Shown here: positions 36,104 through 43,303 of the stretch, piece by piece | How positions within the stretch are numbered: position 1 is the first letter of the stretch | Layout of the letters: the number at the start of each line of letters is the position of its first letter | NCBI GenBank assembly: GCA_051252515.1 | Contig: JBPOFS010000001.1 | Span: forward strand, 124,001-188,000 | Direction of reading: 5' to 3' | Length of the DNA: 64,000 bases | From: UBA5078 sp051252515 | GTDB taxonomy: Bacteria > Pseudomonadota > Gammaproteobacteria > Pseudomonadales > Pseudohongiellaceae | Translations under genes and position numbers: made by a program | Notes under the pieces: generated by a model | The model's database searches: none | What the model was told of the DNA's origin: nothing | What the model saw: the letters and a program-made list of their open reading frames with translations, nothing else

Positions 36104-36121
36104 CCCTACAAGGATATAAGT

Positions 36122-36490
36122 ATGTTTAGTCAATTCACTAGGAATATAGAGCCATACATTGAAGCCGAGTTGACCTTAGCTCGTGAAGCAAATCAAAAGG
36201 GTGATTTTTCACAGTCATTTAAGCACTTAGAAAATGCTCATGTTATGGGTCAAGAATCTACATACTTTCATGTCAAAGTTCATATGCTTATGTTTTGTTG
36301 GGCACTAAAGCGAAATGACTTTCGAGAGCTTTTCGGCCAAATATTTCGAGTAATAGGGGCAGCCACAAAAACAGCTGTAGGTTTCATCCCTAGTGGTAAT
36401 ACTGGCGGTTCGAATGTTAGTCCATTTAAAGTGATGGCTATCGAGCCGGAGCTTCAAGAATGTATTACACGTGCTAAGTCAGGTGTGTAA
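36122..36490 (+). CDS. DUF3703-like small protein
   Basis: A 122-residue soluble protein, helical by appearance, with ELTLAREANQKGDFSQSFKH, LENAHVMGQESTYFHVKVHM and a C-terminal tail with FRELFGQIFRVIGAATKTAV. It resembles the DUF3703 family, whose members are often carried as integron cassettes; the role is unknown. ATG 36122 (MFSQFTRN) follows AAGGATATAAGT and is preferred over an ATG 27 bases upstream. It opens a plus-strand, AT-rich region unlike its neighbours. Confidence 0.65.
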   Translation: MFSQFTRNIEPYIEAELTLAREANQKGDFSQSFKHLENAHVMGQESTYFHVKVHMLMFCWALKRNDFRELFGQIFRVIGAATKTAVGFIPSGNTGGSNVSPFKVMAIEPELQECITRAKSGV

Positions 36491-36685
36491 CAAGTCAATA
36501 AGAGGATAGGTGCACTTGGCATTGATGAGTGTTGAACAACTAAACAATAATTTCGAGATCAAGCAAGTGCTTGGCGCCTTAACAAAGATTCAAAATGAGG
36601 CCAGCACCTAGAAATTAGATCGATACAATGCCTCATCTCATTCAATACTTCATTGACTGAACACTTAAACCACGGCTGAATATTT

Positions 36686-37342
36686 ATGAATGCAATAAAA
36701 ATCATGATTGCAATGGCTGTTGGTGCTGCCCTTGGTGTAACTGGAACCCACGTAGGAAAAAACACCTCACAGGAACTCGAAACTGATATTGCTGAAACAC
36801 TAAGGCATGGCGACACATTTCCAGTTCCTTGGTCAGAAACTGATCTAAATTCGGTCATTGAGAACGCTAATAGTAGCTTTATAGTTCCTAGTGTAATGCT
36901 CGTTGGTGCTTTTGGGGATTATCTATTAGTACCAAACCGTTTCAATTTACAAAGATTGAATAGTGATGGGGTGAGGTTTAGTGCAGGAGAGATTTTGGAC
37001 TCTGAATTTGGCATGACCGAATTCCGATCTGGATCTATTGCTATATTCGACTTGAGTTCTGACAATTTGAACGCAACGGCTAATAGAGAATCACGCGATA
37101 GGAGAGCTGAGGACCTAACGAACTGTTACGGAATCGATATTGTGTTAGATCGCTTTCTTGCTCCTTCAAATAATATACCGGTAGTGGCAGCCTCAATGTA
37201 TAAGGATGAGTTAATGGTTATCGTCGCGCAGGGAGGAGCTGATTCAGATTTCGACCTTTGGAAGAAACTACTATCTCGATTTGTCGACAAATCTGGCGAC
37301 GAGGGGCAATGCCTAGACTCTATCAATTATTTCAACCTGTGA
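36686..37342 (+). CDS. Unrecognised exported or membrane-anchored protein
   Basis: A 218-residue protein with one N-terminal hydrophobic segment (IKIMIAMAVGAALGVTGT) that may be a signal or anchor, followed by a soluble domain with FIVPSVMLVGAFGDYLLVPN and VVAASMYKDELMVIVAQGG. Two later cysteines (LTNCYGID, EGQCLDS) could pair outside the membrane. I recognise no family. AT-rich and isolated, with a long gene-free stretch after it; probably part of the same mobile unit as the DUF3703-like gene. The ribosome-binding site is poor. Confidence 0.55.
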   Translation: MNAIKIMIAMAVGAALGVTGTHVGKNTSQELETDIAETLRHGDTFPVPWSETDLNSVIENANSSFIVPSVMLVGAFGDYLLVPNRFNLQRLNSDGVRFSAGEILDSEFGMTEFRSGSIAIFDLSSDNLNATANRESRDRRAEDLTNCYGIDIVLDRFLAPSNNIPVVAASMYKDELMVIVAQGGADSDFDLWKKLLSRFVDKSGDEGQCLDSINYFNL

Positions 37343-37678
37343 ACTCCTTGACCTCTTCCCGTAATTTAGAACCAGTACAAAGGTGAGTTTTTCAGCACCA
37401 CATCTTCAATTCGGGCGTTTTCTTCGCTACAGTTCGCTCTCCAATTATCCCTAAGCACTACTCTAACCTTCTGATATTGCGAAATTATTCCAACTTATCA
37501 AGCTTTCGACAATGAGACTGTCGTGGCGGTTCGAAGATATAACCCCTCACCAAATATTAGTTTTAAGAGCCAACAAGTTGTGACATTTCCAGAACTTAGA
37601 GTTGAGGTTAACTTAGTTGTGCGAATCTCTTATTAGTTCATTTCCAGAACATCCACTAAAACCACGAATTATTCTTTG
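37343..37678. other. Gene-free stretch after the unrecognised protein
   Basis: About 335 bases without a supportable gene on either strand. It has a direct repeat of CATTTCCAGAAC (37588 and 37639) and runs into the attC-like site at 37679. It may be decayed cassette DNA. Confidence 0.4.
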
Positions 37679-37774
37679 TTGGAATTCCACGAATACAGTG
37701 GGATACTCTTCGATAATAGTGATAGCGTGCATGCACGGTTTTAACTGTGCATGCGCACTATACAAATGTTAGGG
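37679..37774 (+). repeat. Possible attC-like site with long stem-loop
   Basis: Shares TTGGAATTCC, GTGGGATACTC and ACTATACAAATGTTA with the site near 36028-36103. Between them, ATAGTG-AT-AGCGTGCATGCAC pairs with GTGCATGCG-CACTAT across GGTTTTAAC(T), a long imperfect hairpin. It ends in GTTAGGG, an R'-type core, 18 bases before the next gene. No clear R'' partner is seen, so the attC call is tentative. Confidence 0.42.
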
Positions 37775-37791
37775 CTAAGGAGTAACCGACC

Positions 37792-38334
37792 ATGTCATGG
37801 CAAGATGCTGGAGTAGTATTTGCGTTGCTTATCGGGCTTTGGAATCTGGTTGCTCACTTACGCGATAGCAAGAGAACTAGTTTCATTAATACAGTTACAT
37901 CCGAACGTGTTAAGTGGATCGAGAAAACGCGCGATGCAATTTCAACCTTATGTGGACGCACGTATTACTGGGCTGCCACTCAGGACGAACTTTCCTCTGA
38001 AGATTCGAATTCCGTTAGGAAAGACGTGGATCGTTTAAAAATGCTGGTAAAACTCCAGCTAAACCCTTCTGAGGATTTATCGCAACGTCTATTTGCTTTG
38101 ATTGATGATCTTTCAAGATTTACCCACGGCTCTCAGATAAGCAAACTACGTGAAACCCTGAATGAGATTGTTGAGGTATCTCAGCAGATACTCAAAGCGG
38201 AGTGGGATAAGGTGCGGGATGAAGCTACTTTTGGGGATTTAAGAGATTCTGGCATTTTCCCTAGGCTTCGCCCTAACAAGGCCACCAACAATGCGCCTAC
38301 GGCGCCGGACGCGGCAAAACCACGCCAGTTGTGA
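37792..38334 (+). CDS. Unrecognised membrane-anchored helical protein (cassette gene)
   Basis: A 180-residue protein with one N-terminal transmembrane segment (AGVVFALLIGLWNLVAHL), then a soluble, charged, helical region with ERVKWIEKTRDAISTLCGR and VDRLKMLVKLQLNPSEDL. Its last 20 codons run into the following attC-like site, which explains the Ala/Pro-rich end; such read-in is common in integron cassettes. No function is assigned. ATG 37792 follows AAGGAGTAACCGACC, a strong ribosome-binding site. Confidence 0.7.
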   Translation: MSWQDAGVVFALLIGLWNLVAHLRDSKRTSFINTVTSERVKWIEKTRDAISTLCGRTYYWAATQDELSSEDSNSVRKDVDRLKMLVKLQLNPSEDLSQRLFALIDDLSRFTHGSQISKLRETLNEIVEVSQQILKAEWDKVRDEATFGDLRDSGIFPRLRPNKATNNAPTAPDAAKPRQL

Positions 38335-38346
38335 GCGGCGTTATAC
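38271..38346 (+). repeat. Integron attC-like recombination site
   Basis: Left core CCCTAAC (38271) and right core GTTATAC (38340) are joined by imperfectly paired arms: TAAC/GTTA, GCC/GGC and CAAC/GTTG, with a GC-rich centre containing GGCGCC. Length 76 bases is within the attC range. It lies between two plus-strand genes, where an attC is expected. Confidence 0.6.
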
Positions 38347-38362
38347 GCAACAGAGGTCATTT

Positions 38363-39274
38363 ATGGCAGATACAGATCCATGCGTAGTTTGCGCGACAAC
38401 AAAAGCAGAAACGCTAAGTACATCCGGTTATGATGGTGTACATCAAAATTGCCCGCGTTGCGGCGAGTTTAAAATCTCCGGTAGTACGCTGGGCATGATG
38501 AGCGAGAGTATTGGAAAAGAAGCGCGCGCAAAACTATCTGGCTGGGTAAGAGATCAAAATCGTGCAGGAACAACGCCAGAAATAAACAGTTATATTTACA
38601 AAAGCGTTCTTGCCAGACCAATTCCATCTATTGCAGATCGTGCAACAAGGCTACTAATCGAGGCAGCCCATGGACAAACAGAATTAGGAGTAAGATTTAA
38701 CATTAATGAGCCTAGATTTCTCGCTGCCACATACTCTTCGAATATCAATGATTTGTTTTTCCTTATGCGGCTTTTAGAGCGGCGTGCTCTTATTGAACAT
38801 CAGGCGATGGGTGGCAACGCTGACATTTCTCCTGATGGTTATATAGAGTTAGATGAACAGCTAAGGCATCCGTCTGATTCTTTGCAGGGTTTTGTTGCAA
38901 TGTGGTTCGATTCCAATCTTGATGAAGCTTACACCAATGGTTTTCAAAAAGGCATTATGGATGCTAATTACAATCCCATAAGAATCGACCGAGTCGAGCA
39001 TATTAATAGAATTGATGATGAAATAATTGCCCAGATAAATGCCTCTCGATTCGTGGTAGCTGATTTTACAGGGCATAGGGGCGGTGTTTATTTCGAGGCT
39101 GGCTATGCGCTTGGCTTGAATCTGCCAGTGTTCTGGTCCTGTAGAAAAGATCATTTAAAAGAATTGCACTTTGATATACGGCAGTTCAACTGTATAGACT
39201 GGGAAACTCCGGAAGAGCTTGCTGAAAGACTAAGTAAGCGTATAGAAGCTGTGCTCGGCAAAGGAATGCAGTAG
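38363..39274 (+). CDS. Zinc-ribbon protein with nucleoside deoxyribosyltransferase/TIR-like C-terminal domain
   Basis: A 303-residue protein. The N-terminus has a CxxC pair at CVVC and another at CPRC, a likely zinc ribbon. The middle is helical. The C-terminal domain reads GFVAMWFDSNLDEAY, then ASRFVVADFTGHRGGVYFEAG and FNCIDWETPEELAERL, resembling nucleoside 2-deoxyribosyltransferase-like domains, which are related in fold to TIR domains and occur in defence effectors. The Glu of VYFEAGYALG would be the key catalytic residue. ATG 38363 follows AGAGGTC; a longer frame to 38291 would lie in the attC site. A defence role is inferred from fold and neighbour only. Confidence 0.65.
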   Translation: MADTDPCVVCATTKAETLSTSGYDGVHQNCPRCGEFKISGSTLGMMSESIGKEARAKLSGWVRDQNRAGTTPEINSYIYKSVLARPIPSIADRATRLLIEAAHGQTELGVRFNINEPRFLAATYSSNINDLFFLMRLLERRALIEHQAMGGNADISPDGYIELDEQLRHPSDSLQGFVAMWFDSNLDEAYTNGFQKGIMDANYNPIRIDRVEHINRIDDEIIAQINASRFVVADFTGHRGGVYFEAGYALGLNLPVFWSCRKDHLKELHFDIRQFNCIDWETPEELAERLSKRIEAVLGKGMQ

Positions 39275-39277
39275 TAA

Positions 39278-39302
39278 TGCCTCTTATAACAATGCGCTCC
39301 AC
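39278..39302 (+). repeat. Half attC-like remnant
   Basis: GCCTCTTATAACAATGCGCTCC resembles the left arm of an attC (TATAACAA...GC), but no right core GTTRRRY follows before the next ATG at 39318. It may be a truncated site left by deletion. Confidence 0.3.
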
Positions 39303-39317
39303 TTATTACGAGATCTC

Positions 39318-40313
39318 ATGGATAAACGATATCAAGTTTTTGTAAGCTCAACATATGCTGATTTAAAAAATGAAAGGCAGCATGTGATTCAAGCTCTTAT
39401 GGAAATGGACTGTATTCCTGCAGGAATGGAGCTATTCCCTGCTGCTGATGAAGAACAATGGGAGTTTATTAAAAAAGTAATCGACGATTGTGACTATTAT
39501 TTGCTTGTCATAGGTGGACGTTACGGTTCAACTACGGATGATGGAATAAGTTATACTGAAAAGGAGTTTGATTATGCAGTTGAACAAGGTCTTAAAGTTG
39601 TTGCCCTAATTCATGGCGCTACAGACAACATCCCTTTTGGTAAGTCAGAGACGGACCCAGAGCTTAGAGAAAAACTTTTCACGTTTAAAGATAAAGTTAT
39701 GACGGGAAGGTTAGTTAAGTTTTGGCAATCAGCATCTGAGCTTCCAGGCCTTGTAGCACTTAGCCTAACTAAAACTATAAAAATGTACCCTGCCGTTGGT
39801 TGGGTTAGGGCTAAATATGCAGCAAGCGAAGACATCCTCTCTGATATTAATCAACTGAGGAAGAAAAATACTGAACTTCAAAACACAGTGTACGAACTTG
39901 GGAACCAACAAACCTCAGAAATTGAAGGAATTGCAGATATCGATTCTGAATTCACGGTCCATGGTTCTTATTACAACCGGCGACACGGTTCTTCTAGTAG
40001 AAATAAATATTCTTTTTCTTCCGCCATCACATGGAGAGATTTGTTTAGTCTTATATCTCCTTATTTAGTTGAAAACCCTAATGATGGTCTTGTTAAAAGT
40101 AAATTAGCCGCTAGCTTGCTAGAAAGAGAAGAAAAGACTGGTTCAACTATAAGTATTAACGATCAAGAATTTAAAACGGTCACGATACAATTAGAAGCAT
40201 ATGGTTTAATCACTACGTCTTTTAACAAGACTACTAGCGGTGGCATGGCTCTGTTCTGGCGACTGACAAAAAAGGGAAAGCAATTAATGATAGAAAGCAG
40301 AGTAATAAAGTAA
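39318..40313 (+). CDS. DUF4062 domain protein (possible antiphage effector or sensor)
   Basis: A 331-residue protein. Residues 1-90 form a DUF4062 domain: KRYQVFVSSTYADLKNERQH, EMDCIPAGMELFPAADEEQW and YYLLVIGGRYGSTTDDG. This domain is TIR-like and frequent in multidomain bacterial defence proteins. A short coiled coil follows near DINQLRKKNTELQNTVYEL, and the C-terminus looks like a winged helix (LEAYGLITTSFN ... LTKKGKQLM). It may form a unit with the upstream gene, 43 bases away. Low GC like its neighbours. A defence function is a family-level inference. Confidence 0.7.
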   Translation: MDKRYQVFVSSTYADLKNERQHVIQALMEMDCIPAGMELFPAADEEQWEFIKKVIDDCDYYLLVIGGRYGSTTDDGISYTEKEFDYAVEQGLKVVALIHGATDNIPFGKSETDPELREKLFTFKDKVMTGRLVKFWQSASELPGLVALSLTKTIKMYPAVGWVRAKYAASEDILSDINQLRKKNTELQNTVYELGNQQTSEIEGIADIDSEFTVHGSYYNRRHGSSSRNKYSFSSAITWRDLFSLISPYLVENPNDGLVKSKLAASLLEREEKTGSTISINDQEFKTVTIQLEAYGLITTSFNKTTSGGMALFWRLTKKGKQLMIESRVIK

Positions 40314-40317
40314 ATGC

Positions 40318-40378
40318 ACCTAACAAACGTGTCAATTAGGACGCTCGCAAGCTCACGCCTATTTCGCGGGCGTTAGCT
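40318..40378 (+). repeat. Integron attC-like recombination site
   Basis: Left core ACCTAAC (perfect RYYYAAC) at 40318-40324 and right core GTTAGCT at 40372-40378 pair at 6 of 7 bases. TTAGG can pair with CCTAT inside, and GCT-CGCA-AGC is near the centre. The 61-base length, position right after one stop codon and 16 bases before the next start, and AAACG...GGGCGTTAG pattern are all typical of attC. Confidence 0.65.
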
Positions 40379-40393
40379 ATCAAGGAGGAAAAA

Positions 40394-40813
40394 ATGTCAG
40401 TAAAAAATGGTAGCTGCGGATGTGGGAATTTAAAATATTCTGTTGAAGGTGAACCAATAAATTCGCTGTTTTGTTATTGCAAAGAATGCCAAATTCTTAC
40501 TGGCTCGGATAAATGGTTTGGGGTATGGATTCCAAAAGACAATTTTAAAATTGTTAGTGGTAGCCCCGTTATCTTTACTCGCAAGGGGCATTCAGGAAAA
40601 GACATGAATTATCTATTCTGCGAAAAATGCGGGGTAACAGTTTGCGCAGAAGTAACAGTAGGCAATTTTTACTCAGTTGCCGTATCCACTTTTGATAATT
40701 CCAATGACTTTGTACCCGCAATGGCAATTTATACGGCTTCAGCTCCAAAATGGGCTGTGTTTCCTGAAGGAGTGCCTAAGTTTGAAATATTACCTCCTAA
40801 CTTAGGTGCTTGA
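40394..40813 (+). CDS. GFA (CENP-V/formaldehyde-activating-like) zinc protein
   Basis: A 139-residue protein with the GFA zinc-cysteine pattern: GSCGCGNLKYSVEG, FCYCKECQILTGS and YLFCEKCGVTV. Some family members act on glutathione adducts, but most are uncharacterised; the reaction here is unknown. GFA proteins are common integron cassette genes. It follows the clearest attC-like site, with an excellent ribosome-binding site AAGGAGGAAAAA before ATG 40394. It is the last gene before the hairpin array and tRNA-Arg. Confidence 0.85.
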   Translation: MSVKNGSCGCGNLKYSVEGEPINSLFCYCKECQILTGSDKWFGVWIPKDNFKIVSGSPVIFTRKGHSGKDMNYLFCEKCGVTVCAEVTVGNFYSVAVSTFDNSNDFVPAMAIYTASAPKWAVFPEGVPKFEILPPNLGA

Positions 40814-40850
40814 ATTGACCTATGTCCCTAAATTGGAATCAAGCCCAAGT

Positions 40851-40882
40851 TGATCTCGACGGGGCGGCAAATAAAAAAGGGC
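40851..40882. repeat. Left copy of tRNA-terminator-region direct repeat
   Basis: TGATCTCGACGGGG followed by CGGCAAATAAAAAAG at 40851 matches, with few changes, TAATCTCGACGGGG and AAGCCAAATAAAAAAG at 41093. The right copy leads into the tRNA-Arg terminator; the left copy lacks the stem. This suggests a duplication or insertion of about 240 bp. Confidence 0.6.
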
Positions 40883-40927
40883 CCTTGTGGAATCTAACGA
40901 GTTTGGTGTCAGCTGCAGGGGAGAGAT

Positions 40928-41079
40928 TGATTCAGGATTTGGCTTAGCCAAACCCTTCACCCGCTGGGCGACCTTACGGTCGTCTTTGCAGCTTCGCTGC
41001 CAATGATTCAGGATTTGGCTTAGCCAAACCCTTCACCCCTTCGGGGCAGCCTTTGGCTGTCTAAAACGCGATGCGTTTT
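40928..41079. repeat. Array of small hairpins with two 35-bp direct repeats
   Basis: A 35-bp sequence starting TGATTCAGGATTTGG occurs at 40928-40962 and identically at 41004-41038. Within and between are seven short hairpins: TTTGGCT-T-AGCCAAA (40938 and 41014), CGACC-TTAC-GGTCG (40969), GCAGC-TTC-GCTGC (40988), CCCC-TTC-GGGG (41036), CAGCC-TTT-GGCTG (41047) and AAAACGC-GAT-GCGTTTT (41063). No coding frame is supported. It could be a structured RNA, a recombination-related repeat or a folded element linked to the cassette boundary. Confidence 0.65.
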
Positions 41080-41114
41080 ATCGAACGGGAGTTAATCTCG
41101 ACGGGGAAGCCAAA

Positions 41115-41147
41115 TAAAAAAGCCCACTCAAGAGTGGGCTTTTTTAT
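41115..41147. terminator. tRNA-Arg terminator
   Basis: AGCCCACTC (41121-41129) and GAGTGGGCT (41132-41140) form a strong stem with A- and T-runs outside. It lies directly after the 3' end of tRNA-Arg on the minus strand and may also stop plus-strand transcription from the cassettes. Confidence 0.8.
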
Positions 41148-41148
41148 T

Positions 41149-41225
41149 TGGTGCACCCAGAGAGATTCGAACTCCCGACCAAGTGGTTCGAAGCCACCTA
41201 CTCTATCCAGCTGAGCTATGGGTGC
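41149..41225 (-). tRNA. tRNA-Arg (anticodon UCG)
   Basis: A 77-base cloverleaf with encoded CCA. The acceptor GCACCCA pairs with TGGGTGC; the anticodon loop is CTTCGAA, giving UCG; the T arm is GGGAG-TTCGAAT-CTCTC. It reads on the minus strand and is the right border of the accessory region. Confidence 0.95.
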
Positions 41226-41438
41226 GTGCGGCGTGATTATATAGAAGAGAACTCCATAGGTCACTTGATTCTTGCGCCTGCGATGCCTTCCTAACCACAT
41301 CAACGGGTTAGGGTCTCTTCCACCAAAAACCCCTAGCCAATATCTTTGGGGCCAAGTAAACTCTTGCTCCTTTGGAAATGTAACAGAATGTGTTTTGGAC
41401 GCCTTCGCCGTCTAGCACCCTTCCAGCAACATCAATCT

Positions 41439-43301
41439 ATGAACGGAAACCCCCACACTGTGTTAAATCGCCAAATTTCTATCGTCTCCATTTTACTTGT
41501 TTCGTCACAATCGCTATTTGCCGCGGACAGCAATTCACCGCTTACCGAGATCCTCGTGAACCCCACTCGTGTCGCCAATACCGAGCCAGCGGGGACTTTT
41601 GCGTCTGTCACCACCCTACTGCGCTTTGATCCGCAAACTGAGATCCAGTCACGTGGCTTGCCAGAAGGCCAGGCGGACATCACTGTGCGTGGCGGGTTGT
41701 TTGAGAACACCGGCTTTAAGCTAGGTGCCGCGACGATTGTTGATCCGCAAACAGGGCATTACGTGGCAGAGCTGCCTATCGACCCTGCCCTACTCTCTAC
41801 TCCGCTAATTTTGACAGGGGGCGATAACGCTCTGGCCGGGTTCAACTCTAATGTCGCCACTATCTACTATGGCATCCCAGCGCTACGACAAAGTGCCGAG
41901 GTCAATCTGGGGGTGGGTACGGATTCACTTCTGTTCTCCTCTGCTCGCTATGCCGACACCGTTAACTACAACGGGGCGCAGTATGGCCTGCAAATCTCCG
42001 GGGCCGCATCTGAGGGCGAAGGCTCCGTCAGCAATGGTGATCACGAATACCAGCGCTACAATTTGCAGATTCAGCGTATCGAAGGCAATACGCAGTCGGA
42101 CCTCATCATCGCGTTTCAAGATAAGTTCTTCGCATGGCCTGGGGCTTATACAGGTTTTGCATCTTTACCAGAAACGGACGAGACACAAACCACCTTATTG
42201 CTTGCCAACCATCGCGCTACTTTGAACAATGGCTGGGTGCAGATGTCGGGTTTCTATCGACAGCTCGTTGATAACTATGATTTTGATCGCCGCACTAAAG
42301 AATCAGGGGCGCCTGGCGCTTTTGAACACAAAACTGAAAATTACGGATTGGCTGTTGAAGGTGGTTTTGACTTCGTAAAGCTTAACTGGGAGTACAGTGC
42401 GCAAGTCTCTAAAGATTCATTAGTGCGCTCAACAGACCTGAACACCGCGTTGATGGATAGCCGTCACTACGGCAGCTTTAAGATCGCGCCTTCCTATGAT
42501 TTCGCCGTGCCAAATGATCAAACGGTCACAGTACGCATTGGCGCGGTGGCGGATACTTCTAGTCAGGACAGTAATGCGGTATCCCCGGTTTTCGACATCA
42601 CCTTAACCACGCCGACAGTCTCCGGGCAGCGAACATTAAAAGCTGAATATGCGGGCACCAGCCAAGTACCAGGCTATACGGCGCTTAACTCTGCGCCTAA
42701 TGGCTTATTCGGCGGCAACGCGAATCTTAGCCGCGAAAAGGCACGTCAGTTTATTGTAACCTTAGCGCAAGAGGGACGAGTGTGGATGGCTTCTGCAGCG
42801 GCGTTCTATCGCGAAGATGAGAACCTAGTGGACTGGACTTATGCCAGCAGCTCTAGCTCCGCGCGTCAGGCGAATGCTGTCAACATGGATGTCAGTGGTG
42901 TTGAGTTGTTATTAAGACGACAGTGGGAACGCCTAGACTTAAGTTTGGGATACACTTTCCTAGAGAAAGAGTCGGACTATGGCACGGCCAATGTCGATGC
43001 GAGTTTCTATGCGCTTAACTATGCGCGCGATCGCGCCACTGTGTCGCTTAGCTATCAGCTGAATGAACGTTATGTGTTGCGCCTCGACAATGAATATCGC
43101 AAGCAATTGGCCAACCCTTTGCGCACTAGCAATAACAGTGCGCTTTTAAGTGCGGCATCGCTTGGGTGGACATCTCCACAGTTTGAAGAGATCACGGCAG
43201 AGCTGCGCATCGACAACCTAACGGACGATGATTATCAGCCCTACCCCGGCACGCCGGCGGTAGGTCGTCAAATCAGTGTCAACGTGCGCTACCGCTTCTA
43301 A
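41439..43301 (+). CDS. TonB-dependent receptor (BtuB-like size)
   Basis: A medium-size receptor of about 620 residues. After a signal peptide (ISIVSILLVSSQSLFA) comes LTEILVNPTRVAN, which resembles a TonB box, a plug (QADITVRGGLFENTGFKLG) and a barrel ending in VNVRYRF. The substrate is unclear; no cobalamin riboswitch is visible upstream. The start is uncertain: ATG 41439 lacks a good ribosome-binding site, the reading frame stays open back to 41346, and GTG 41460 would also leave a complete signal peptide. A small hairpin CCTAACC/GGTTAGG lies at 41290-41312 upstream. Convergent with the M48 gene, two bases apart. Confidence 0.8.
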   Translation: MNGNPHTVLNRQISIVSILLVSSQSLFAADSNSPLTEILVNPTRVANTEPAGTFASVTTLLRFDPQTEIQSRGLPEGQADITVRGGLFENTGFKLGAATIVDPQTGHYVAELPIDPALLSTPLILTGGDNALAGFNSNVATIYYGIPALRQSAEVNLGVGTDSLLFSSARYADTVNYNGAQYGLQISGAASEGEGSVSNGDHEYQRYNLQIQRIEGNTQSDLIIAFQDKFFAWPGAYTGFASLPETDETQTTLLLANHRATLNNGWVQMSGFYRQLVDNYDFDRRTKESGAPGAFEHKTENYGLAVEGGFDFVKLNWEYSAQVSKDSLVRSTDLNTALMDSRHYGSFKIAPSYDFAVPNDQTVTVRIGAVADTSSQDSNAVSPVFDITLTTPTVSGQRTLKAEYAGTSQVPGYTALNSAPNGLFGGNANLSREKARQFIVTLAQEGRVWMASAAAFYREDENLVDWTYASSSSSARQANAVNMDVSGVELLLRRQWERLDLSLGYTFLEKESDYGTANVDASFYALNYARDRATVSLSYQLNERYVLRLDNEYRKQLANPLRTSNNSALLSAASLGWTSPQFEEITAELRIDNLTDDDYQPYPGTPAVGRQISVNVRYRF

Positions 43302-43303
43302 GC

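Noticed and set aside
40919..40930. Possible remnant of the tRNA-Arg 3' end (GAGAGATT) as an attachment site
   Set aside because: Only about eight bases agree with the tRNA T-arm region; too short to distinguish from chance, and no integrase gene is present.
36000..41000. CRISPR array or insertion sequence in the AT-rich region
   Set aside because: No regularly spaced repeats, no transposase and no terminal inverted repeats were seen.
41061..41303. An 80-codon minus-strand open frame (contains HAPIAQLDRVGGFEPLG)
   Set aside because: It is the tRNA-Arg gene and its flanks read as protein, a common false gene; the cloverleaf is clear.
41226..41438. Possible cobalamin riboswitch before the BtuB-size TonB receptor
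   Set aside because: I looked for the conserved B12-box-like segments and saw none; only one small hairpin (41290-41312) is present.
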